Below, in pieces: positions 1 to 4,506 of a DNA stretch of 5,639 nucleotides. A program made the position numbers and the translations under genes. How positions within the stretch are numbered: the stretch's first letter is position 1; every line of letters starts with the position of its first letter. The notes beneath the pieces were generated by a model, which saw only the letters and a program-made list of their open reading frames with translations, searched no databases and was not told the DNA's origin. The stretch covers positions 1 to 5,639 of the forward strand of contig JACQRQ010000032.1 in assembly GCA_016206405.1 (NCBI GenBank), given 5' to 3'. This DNA is from Elusimicrobiota bacterium (GTDB lineage: Bacteria; Elusimicrobiota; Elusimicrobia; O2-12-FULL-59-9).

Positions 1-46
1 CCGCATCACGATTTGGTTCACCAGGCCGTTCGTCATATCCATCGGG

Positions 47-583
47 TCAAGCCGCTAATCTGAACAGATTTGCAAATTCACTGCCGAAGCCTTCCGTCGG
101 GACGCTGTCGATTCGACACATTTTTAGCCGTGATTCAGGAATAGGCTCATCCAATGTGATTTCCACCCAAATCACCGTAGTTGTTCCTCTTTGCCAGGGA
201 AGTCGCGCGTTTATCTTAAACGCTTCCTGCCCGCCCGGGTGCGGTTTTTTTTCTTCATACCTCGCGCACGCCAGTTCCAGCGCCACATAGGGACTCGCCT
301 CCTTTTGGCTGCGCTCACATGCTTTGTTCAACAGCGCCAGCAATTCCTCTTTTCTAGGCAATGTCTCCAACGCGGAAAAATCCAAATCTTCCGAAAAACG
401 ATACTCTCCAAAGTAGCACTTCTTTAGCGCCGTGCCTCCCTTAAAGACAAGTTGCTCTCCAAGCGGTGAAGTCTTGCCGATTCCCGCCAGCACCCAGGAC
501 AACACATAATCCTTTTCCAACACAGGAAACTGAATCTTCCGTTCACGACTGAGATCGCCCAGGAGGATGCGAAGTGGCTTCAT
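47..583 (-). CDS. abiEii: AbiEii/AbiGii-type nucleotidyltransferase toxin, C-terminally short
   Basis: This 178-residue protein is the toxin half of a type IV toxin-antitoxin (AbiE) pair. Characterised AbiEii proteins are cytoplasmic nucleotidyltransferase-fold toxins that arrest growth during phage infection. Seen here: the N-terminal VLEKDYVLSW helix (residues 21-30), the substrate-binding FKGGTALKK segment (47-55) and the metal-binding RFSEDLDF motif (62-69, D66 and D68). A later strand, VIWVEITLDEPI (137-148), also fits the family. I chose the ATG at 583 because it overlaps the antitoxin stop as ATGA and has GGAAGGA just upstream; the longer ORF reaching 619 lies inside abiEi. Odd: family members are usually some 70-120 residues longer and carry a conserved Lys/Arg-Asp region (EKLRAL...RDLYDL type) after this point. 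Here resemblance fades after residue 148 and the frame ends in TGA. The gene may be truncated or frameshifted and the toxin may be inactive. The family call is firm; activity is unknown. Confidence 0.82.
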   Translation of the reverse strand: MKPLRILLGDLSRERKIQFPVLEKDYVLSWVLAGIGKTSPLGEQLVFKGGTALKKCYFGEYRFSEDLDFSALETLPRKEELLALLNKACERSQKEASPYVALELACARYEEKKPHPGGQEAFKINARLPWQRGTTTVIWVEITLDEPIPESRLKMCRIDSVPTEGFGSEFANLFRLAA

Positions 584-1470
584 AGTTCCTTCCACCCCAC
601 GTTGATGCGCAACCTCCACCTGGAATCATAGGCGCCCTGATTGCCTCCGGAAGGATTAAGCAAACTATAGCTCTTGGCGGGCAGGGATTGCAGCTTCTCA
701 ATCGTCGCGCCCGGCACGCTCAGCTTTTCCATAATCCATCCCAAGCGCTTGGCAATCGCAACGGGCAATCGCAGCGCATAGCCCGCCATCTTTCCCACAT
801 TGACTTCGGAAATATGCTTTTGAAATATCCCAAAAATTTCATCCCATCCACCGCAGTAATTCGGGTGCCGGAGCGCCGCCAACAACGTTCTTTCCGGGTC
901 GGTGATGGACACGCGCGCTTCGCCAATCCAATAGGACTCGACTCCGAAAAACCACTCCGGCTTCACCTTTACAAACTGATAAAAGGTATTTTGAACGACA
1001 AATCCCGTATTCCCGGAGCGGTGACGGTGACCGTCACCGTCACGGTCGTGGCCACTACCATCCCTGCCACCGTCACCGTCGTCACCACCACCGTGGCCGC
1101 CACGACTCCGGCTCGGGATGCTGATCGTATGCGGCGTCATCACAAACACTCTCCTGGGAATCTGCTCCGTCATACCATGATGGTTGAGCGCCGACCAATA
1201 ACTGATCGCTCCCTTTCTGACCAAGGCGGTTCCAATTTCGAAATCATGTATGGGCGCTCCACCGGACAATGCCGGACCAAGGGCATAAAGTCCTTGGCGC
1301 AAGGGAATCACCCACCCCGAACCGACAAGGCGGTGCAACGCGCGGGAAGTGTACTTGGCAGATATGCCTGCCTGGGAAGCAATGGCGCTCGCTTGGCGCA
1401 CGTTAAATATCCGGCGCCCCTCCTCAGCAAGCAAACGAATCATTGCAATTCCCGACTTTTCCTTTGCCAT
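580..1470 (-). CDS. abiEi: AbiEi-family antitoxin / transcriptional regulator with low-complexity insert
   Basis: This 296-residue protein is the antitoxin of the AbiE system. Known AbiEi proteins bind DNA through an N-terminal winged helix-turn-helix and repress their own operon, while the C-terminal domain is needed to counter AbiEii. Visible: a wHTH at about residues 5-62 (ASQAGISAKYTSRALHRLVGSGWVIPLRQGLYAL), the signature AISYWSALNHHGMTEQIPRRVFVMTP (88-113), then FVKVKPEWFFG (166-176) and SITDPERTLLAALRHPNYCGG (188-208). Between the last conserved strand of the first block and the second block sits an in-frame Gly/Asp/His/Arg-rich insert, about 124-153. The stop overlaps the toxin start by 4 bases, which implies translational coupling. 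The ATG at 1470 (MAKEKSG) was preferred to a TTG at 1485; neither has a clear Shine-Dalgarno sequence, so the exact start is uncertain. Size fits the family (roughly 200-300 residues) once the insert is allowed for. Confidence 0.85.
   Translation of the reverse strand: MAKEKSGIAMIRLLAEEGRRIFNVRQASAIASQAGISAKYTSRALHRLVGSGWVIPLRQGLYALGPALSGGAPIHDFEIGTALVRKGAISYWSALNHHGMTEQIPRRVFVMTPHTISIPSRSRGGHGGGDDGDGGRDGSGHDRDGDGHRHRSGNTGFVVQNTFYQFVKVKPEWFFGVESYWIGEARVSITDPERTLLAALRHPNYCGGWDEIFGIFQKHISEVNVGKMAGYALRLPVAIAKRLGWIMEKLSVPGATIEKLQSLPAKSYSLLNPSGGNQGAYDSRWRLRINVGWKEL
1012..1101 (-). repeat. Degenerate GGTGAC-type tandem repeat encoding a Gly/Asp/His/Arg tract in abiEi
   Basis: About 90 bases of imperfect hexamers (GGTGAC, GGTCAC, GGCCAC on the minus strand) encode roughly 30 residues made almost only of G, D, H, R and S. 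The length preserves the reading frame. The tract falls between two conserved AbiEi blocks, where a loop would be expected, so it probably makes a flexible hydrophilic linker. The Asp/His content could bind metal, but that is speculative. Such repeats can change length by replication slippage. Confidence 0.8.
1021..1043. repeat. Perfect 11-bp inverted repeat inside abiEi
   Basis: GTGACGGTGAC, a single C, then GTCACCGTCAC: the arms at 1021-1031 and 1033-1043 are exact reverse complements. It arises where the hexamer repeat switches orientation (GGTGAC to GTCACC). With a one-base centre it would form a cruciform or a long perfect duplex more readily than a normal hairpin. Confidence 0.85.
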
Positions 1471-1507
1471 ATATAAATTAATCAATTATTGCGTCATTAA
1501 CGGCATA

Positions 1508-1556
1508 TTGGATTAAACAATACACGAACCGAGTGCTCATATATATTTTAATCGAA
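1508..1556. promoter_or_regulatory. Candidate AbiEi operator: inverted repeat over the promoter
   Basis: TTGGATTAAA (1508-1517) and TTTAATCGAA (1547-1556) form a 10-bp inverted repeat with one mismatch and a 29-base spacer; the second arm covers the -10 box. A third TTAATC lies at 1478-1483, just upstream of the start codon. The heptamer CAATACA also occurs twice, at 1518-1524 and 1570-1576, 52 bp apart. AbiEi proteins are known to repress by binding inverted repeats at their own promoter, so this is a plausible operator. The DNA is AT-rich, so chance similarity is possible. Confidence 0.4.
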
Positions 1557-1572
1557 AATTGCATTTTGTCAA
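1545..1572 (-). promoter_or_regulatory. Sigma-70-type promoter of the abiE operon
   Basis: On the minus strand a perfect -35 TTGACA (1572-1567) is followed after 16 bases by TAAAAT (1550-1545), one mismatch from the -10 consensus. The transcription start would fall near 1538, leaving an AT-rich leader of about 68 bases before the ATG at 1470. The position upstream of abiEi supports the call. A short palindrome, AAAAT-TGC-ATTTT (1555-1567), fills the spacer and touches the -35. Confidence 0.7.
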
Positions 1573-1900
1573 TACAAAAATGAGTTTACAAACACCTTGC
1601 CTTGGGCTAACAAGACATTCTGCCCCAAATCATGCCTGGGGGTTGGCGGCGGGGAGTTAGGCTAACCCGAATTCCCCAGTTGTGAATTCGCCCGCAGGGC
1701 CGTTCGCACTCTGCGCAGAGCTGCGGGTACCCGGTAGCGCCGGAGGCGCGGCGGCAGTGCTCTCGGCACTTGGCGCACCAGTGGCGCTTGCTCCGGCCGT
1801 CGCTGTATCGGTATCGGGGTCAGGCTTTACTAAGTTCACTTCTCCGGCTCAAGAAAATTCTGGGGGCCAGGATTGAATTAGGCGACCGACTCCGGCTTAA

Positions 1901-1921
1901 AAGAATTGCCGGAAAATTCTT
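1901..1921. repeat. 7-bp inverted repeat next to the 41-bp repeat
   Basis: AAGAATT (1901-1907) and AATTCTT (1915-1921) are exact reverse complements around the 7-base loop GCCGGAA. The stem is AT-rich and no T-run follows, so it is not a good intrinsic terminator. It abuts the left end of the first copy of the 41-bp direct repeat and may belong to that repeat unit. Confidence 0.55.
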
Positions 1922-1962
1922 CGGACGCCCCATTTTGCCGAATTTGGACGGCCCTTGCCGGG
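1922..1962 (+). repeat. 41-bp direct repeat, copy A
   Basis: The first 30 bases (1922-1951) are identical to 3399-3428 and the next 11 match 3429-3439 with two mismatches, both copies in the same orientation and 1477 bp apart. Weaker similarity extends upstream: one plus-strand frame reads LRLKRIAGKFFGRPILPNLDG here and IKLKRADFAGRPILPNLDG at copy B. There is no start site or longer gene, so this looks like a dispersed intergenic repeat rather than coding sequence. Confidence 0.85.
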
Positions 1963-2145
1963 ACTAGCCGAGCTTTCTCCCCCAGGGCGGCGCACGAACC
2001 GGCTGCCAAACAATATTTGGACACGTAATCTCTATTTAGAACCGCCGCGTCAAAGGCGAAAGCGCCCTCTCCACGCCCCCCTGCACGCGGCGTCCCTTTG
2101 GATTCACCAGGAGCGGCCGACATGTTCCCTTGCCTCAACGGGGCT

Positions 2146-2201
2146 TGTAAAATGGATTGACAAACTCCATATTGCAGTGTAAAATGGAGTTATGTACTCC
2201 A
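2146..2201 (+). promoter_or_regulatory. Candidate operators: two TGTAAAATGGA...ACTCCA dyads 32 bp apart
   Basis: Segments 2146-2169 and 2178-2201 match at 19 of 24 positions, offset by 32 bp (about three helical turns). Each begins TGTAAAATGGA and ends ACTCCA. The second is a palindrome, TGGAGT-TATGT-ACTCCA (2185-2190, 2196-2201), with the ATG start codon in its centre. The facing arms AACTCCAT (2163-2170) and ATGGAGTT (2184-2191) also form a perfect 8-bp inverted repeat across the promoter spacer. A regulator bound here would block both the promoter and the start codon. Autoregulation by the ATPase is possible but unproven. Confidence 0.6.
2157..2185 (+). promoter_or_regulatory. Sigma-70-type promoter of the ATPase gene, probably leaderless
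   Basis: A perfect TTGACA (2157-2162), a 17-base spacer and TAAAAT (2180-2185) make a near-consensus promoter. The usual distance from the -10 puts the transcription start at about 2191-2193, essentially on the A of the ATG at 2192, so the mRNA should have little or no leader. A GGAG (2186-2189) lies only 2 bases before the ATG, too close for normal Shine-Dalgarno use, which agrees with leaderless translation. Confidence 0.75.
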
Positions 2202-3331
2202 GAATGCTTGCCCCCCCTCCCGGCAAGAGCTTCTTTCTATTTGGTCCCCGAGGCACCGGAAAAACGTGGTGGGTCCGCGCCACCTTTCCAAAAGCCGCTT
2301 ATGTGGACCTTTTAGAGTCTCGCGCCTACAATGATTTATTGGCGGACCCTCAGCGCCTGGAACAATACATCCCCAAAGAGCGCGGCGCGCTTGTCATCAT
2401 CGATGAGGTGCAGAGGATCCCGGCGCTCCTCAACGAGGCGCACCGGCTCATCGAGCGACAAGGCCTTCGCTTCATCCTGACAGGCTCCAGCGCCCGCAAA
2501 CTGCGCAGGGGTTCCGCCAATCTTTTGGGAGGCCGCGCCCTTACCCGCGCCATGCACCCCTTGACCGCCGCCGAACTCGGCACAGATTTCCGGCTCAAGC
2601 ATTCTTTAGAATGGGGGCAACTCCCGAACGCCTGCACGGATCGGGACCCGGGGTCATTCCTTGAAAGCTACGTGAAAACCTACCTGCGGGAAGAGGTTCT
2701 GCAGGAAGGGCTGACGAGGAATTTGGGAGGATTTACCCGGTTTTTGGAAGCCGCCAGCTTCTCCCAGGGTTCCGTGCTCAATATCGCCAATGTCGCCCAG
2801 GAATGCGCCGTCCACCGGAAGGTCGTCGAGAATTACTTCAGCATACTCGAGGACCTATTGATCGGCGTCCGAGTGCCCGCCTTCACCAAGCGCGCCAAGC
2901 GCCGGCTGGTGTTGCATCCCAAGTTCTATTATTTTGATGTCGGAATTTACAGAACCCTGCGCCCCAAAGGCCCGCTCGACTCGCCTCAAGAAATAGAGGG
3001 GACGGCTTTGGAAAGCCTGGTTTTTCAAGAGCTGCGGGCTTTGCGCGACAATGCCGGGCTGAAGCTCGATCTTTTTTATTGGCGCTCGGCTACCGGTTTG
3101 GAGGTCGACTTTATTTTATACGGCGAGGACGGATTCACGGCCTTGGAGATCAAGCGGACGAATAAAATCCGGGAAACCGACCTAAAAGGCCTCCGCGCTT
3201 TTCTCACGGACTACCCTTCGGCCAAAGCCATCTGCCTTTATCTGGGGGAGAGGCGAATGCGCTACCAAAACATCCAGGCGCTGCCGCTGGAGGAAGCTCT
3301 GCGCGATCTTCCTGAACTCCTGAGAAGCTGA
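2192..3331 (+). CDS. AAA ATPase (AAA_14) with C-terminal DUF4143 / PD-(D/E)XK-like domain
   Basis: A complete 379-residue protein of the widespread AAA_14-DUF4143 family, whose cellular role is not established. The N-terminal P-loop domain shows Walker A GPRGTGKT (18-25), Walker B ALVIIDE (66-72), a sensor-like LTGSS (96-100) and the family segment LLGGRALTRAMHPLTAAELG (111-130). The C-terminal DUF4143 part (about 155-379) holds YVKTYLREEV (160-169), a helical winged-helix-like stretch, KFYYFDVGIYR (244-254), and EVDFIL...ALEIKR (304-322), where D306, E319 and K321 match a PD-(D/E)XK nuclease-like core. Length and the MYSRML-FFLFGPRGTGK opening are typical of the family, which supports the ATG at 2192. 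No obvious partner gene lies next to it. It has its own promoter with palindromic operators and sits between two direct repeats, which suggests an autonomously acquired unit. No key residue appears lost, so it is probably functional. Confidence 0.93.
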   Translation: MYSRMLAPPPGKSFFLFGPRGTGKTWWVRATFPKAAYVDLLESRAYNDLLADPQRLEQYIPKERGALVIIDEVQRIPALLNEAHRLIERQGLRFILTGSSARKLRRGSANLLGGRALTRAMHPLTAAELGTDFRLKHSLEWGQLPNACTDRDPGSFLESYVKTYLREEVLQEGLTRNLGGFTRFLEAASFSQGSVLNIANVAQECAVHRKVVENYFSILEDLLIGVRVPAFTKRAKRRLVLHPKFYYFDVGIYRTLRPKGPLDSPQEIEGTALESLVFQELRALRDNAGLKLDLFYWRSATGLEVDFILYGEDGFTALEIKRTNKIRETDLKGLRAFLTDYPSAKAICLYLGERRMRYQNIQALPLEEALRDLPELLRS

Positions 3332-3615
3332 CGCTCCAACGACGCGTGTGCGGGGCGGGCTTCAATCGGTTGATAAAACTTAAGCGCGCAGACTTCGCCG
3401 GACGCCCCATTTTGCCGAATTTGGACGGTCTTTGCCGGGCGGGGCGAGATTCCCGCGCGTTGAATCCTACGGCTGGCGGTGTTCTTGGCGGAGGCGCGGG
3501 AAGGGAATGGCCCAAACGCCGGTTTTTTCGCTGCCGTAATCCTTTTAGCCGTACTGGCGCGGGCCGTGATTCAGGACATGGGTGAATTTTGCGGATGGCG
3601 GCGATTCAAGGTAAA
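3332..3615. other. Intergenic region with second repeat copy
   Basis: No gene is recognised in the 284 bases between the ATPase stop and the chosen hisN start. It contains repeat copy B and, further on, a 19-base sequence shared with the 3' part of abiEii but interrupted by 15 bases (3543-3576). A T6 run near 3525 has no convincing GC stem before it, so I do not call a terminator. No clear promoter for the downstream gene was found. Confidence 0.55.
3399..3439 (+). repeat. 41-bp direct repeat, copy B
   Basis: Second copy of the repeat at 1922-1962, in the same orientation, with 39 of 41 positions identical. It starts 67 bases after the ATPase stop codon. Together the copies bracket the ATPase gene and its promoter. 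Similarity ends soon after GCCGGG on the right. Whether the pair reflects an insertion boundary or two members of a genome-wide intergenic repeat family cannot be told from this window. Confidence 0.85.
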
Positions 3616-4449
3616 ATGAGCTTGAATATGACGGCAACGGATGAGGAACTGAAGAAGCGGCTTAAATTCGCCTTGTCCGCGGCGGCGGACGCGGCGCCGG
3701 GGATTATGGCGTCGTATCAGTCGCAAAAATTAAAGGCTCACCGGAAAAAAGACGGTTCCTGGGTCACCTCGGCGGACCGGGACGCCGAAAGACAAATGCG
3801 CCGGGCTCTGAGACAAAAGTATCCCGGCGATTCCATCATCGGCGAAGAATTCAGCGAAAGGAAAGGGACAAACGAATGGACTTGGTTCTTGGACCCCATT
3901 GACGGCACGGAATCCTTCGTCCGGGGTGTGCCGCTCTTTGGAACCATGCTGGGACTTGAGAGAAACGGCCAGGCCGTCTTGGGAGTCGTCCACTTTCCGG
4001 CCCTGAACGAAACCGTGGTCGCCGCGCGCGGGCAAGGCGCTTGGTGGCGGCCTTCGGGCAAGAAGCGCTTCTTGCGCGCGCGGGTGTCCGGCGTCAGCCG
4101 GCTCGATAAGGCGATGATCTCGACCACGTCGGCCGCCAACTTCAAGAAAGCCGGCTGGCCGCGCCTGCACGAGGAACTCGTCCGAGGATCGGGCAACGAT
4201 CGAGGATGGGGCGATTGTTACGGCCATATTTTGGTGGCCACCGGACGCGCGGACGCCATGTTCGACCCGCTGATGCACGACTGGGACTGCGTCGCTTTAA
4301 AGCCGATTGTCGAAGAGGCGGGCGGAACGTTCACGGATTTTCACGGGAACCCGACGGCGAAGGGCAAAAGCGCCATCTCCACCAATGGCCGCCTGCGGCC
4401 AGTTATTCTCAAGAGCGTCCAAAAAATGTCCATCCGGCGGAACTTTTAG
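3616..4449 (+). CDS. hisN: Inositol-monophosphatase-family phosphatase, probably histidinol-phosphatase (HisN)
   Basis: A 277-residue Mg2+-dependent phosphatase of the inositol monophosphatase superfamily. HisN members remove phosphate from L-histidinol phosphate, the penultimate stage of histidine synthesis, in the cytoplasm. Metal-binding motifs are intact: GEEF (76-79, E77), DPIDGTESF (93-101, D93 and D96) and WDCVALKPIVEEAGG (223-237, D224). The segment RGWGDCYGHILVATGRADAMFDPLMHDWD (196-224) is typical of the HisN branch rather than SuhB or CysQ, which is why I prefer it, though substrate cannot be proven from sequence. The ATG at 3616 has AAGG four bases upstream. Earlier in-frame starts (TTG 3589, ATG 3595) lack a ribosome binding site, and ATG 3628 is a further alternative. 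Size is close to the family norm of about 260 residues. No other his genes are in the window. The next gene begins 57 bases downstream on the same strand. Confidence 0.78.
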   Translation: MSLNMTATDEELKKRLKFALSAAADAAPGIMASYQSQKLKAHRKKDGSWVTSADRDAERQMRRALRQKYPGDSIIGEEFSERKGTNEWTWFLDPIDGTESFVRGVPLFGTMLGLERNGQAVLGVVHFPALNETVVAARGQGAWWRPSGKKRFLRARVSGVSRLDKAMISTTSAANFKKAGWPRLHEELVRGSGNDRGWGDCYGHILVATGRADAMFDPLMHDWDCVALKPIVEEAGGTFTDFHGNPTAKGKSAISTNGRLRPVILKSVQKMSIRRNF

Positions 4450-4491
4450 CCCAGCCTCGTGTCTAAACGGCATGGCCGGCATACCCGGGAT

Positions 4492-4498
4492 GGAAGGA
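4492..4498 (+). promoter_or_regulatory. Ribosome binding site of the secreted-protein gene
   Basis: GGAAGGA ends 8 bases before the ATG at 4507, an ideal Shine-Dalgarno position. It fixes the start of the downstream gene and contrasts with the absent or misplaced sites of abiEi and the ATPase. Confidence 0.75.
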
Positions 4499-4506
4499 CA
4501 ACGGCG

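Larger units (their letters stand above)
1573..2145. other. Gene-free intergenic region with repeats
   Basis: No reading frame here resembles a known protein. Small open frames exist on both strands (for example 1657-1839 minus and 1682-1876 plus), but they are Ala/Pro/Gly-rich and lack well-placed ribosome binding sites. The region holds a small palindrome GTTAG-G-CTAAC (1656-1666), two related CTCCGGCT(C/T)AA segments (1842 and 1890), an AT hairpin (1901-1921) and one copy of the 41-bp repeat (1922-1962). It separates the leftward abiE operon from the rightward ATPase gene. It may be a mosaic of decayed or dispersed repeats. Confidence 0.6.

Noticed and set aside
1..42. Partial minus-strand frame MDMTNGLVNQIVMR after the abiEii stop
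   Set aside because: Only 14 codons are visible, there is no clear ribosome binding site and no recognisable family; kept only as a comment on the toxin truncation.
688..1476. 262-codon plus-strand frame opposite abiEi, with a Thr/Val repeat tract
   Set aside because: It is the antisense shadow of a clearly recognised AbiEi gene. Its Thr/Val run is just the complement of the GGTGAC repeats, and no family resemblance is seen.
1657..1839. 60-codon minus-strand frame starting GTG, reading VNLVKPDPDTDTATAG and then Ala/Ser/Pro-rich
   Set aside because: GGAG lies only 2 bases before the GTG, the composition is low-complexity and no family is recognised; a TGA closes the frame just upstream. It may be a relic or part of an intergenic repeat, but I cannot support a gene.
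1878..2138. 86-codon minus-strand frame across repeat copy A
   Set aside because: No recognisable domain, and it runs through the dispersed repeat with no convincing start site.
3500..3535. Possible intrinsic terminator before the T6 run near 3525
   Set aside because: CGCCGG precedes the T-run, but no complementary CCGGCG arm lies upstream, so no stable stem forms.
3346..3585. 79-codon plus-strand frame across repeat copy B
   Set aside because: It only shares the GRPILPNLDG peptide that the repeat itself encodes. The two copies have different flanks, so this is not a conserved small protein.
3730..4278. Long minus-strand frames opposite hisN
   Set aside because: They are shadows of the inositol-monophosphatase gene, common in GC-rich DNA.
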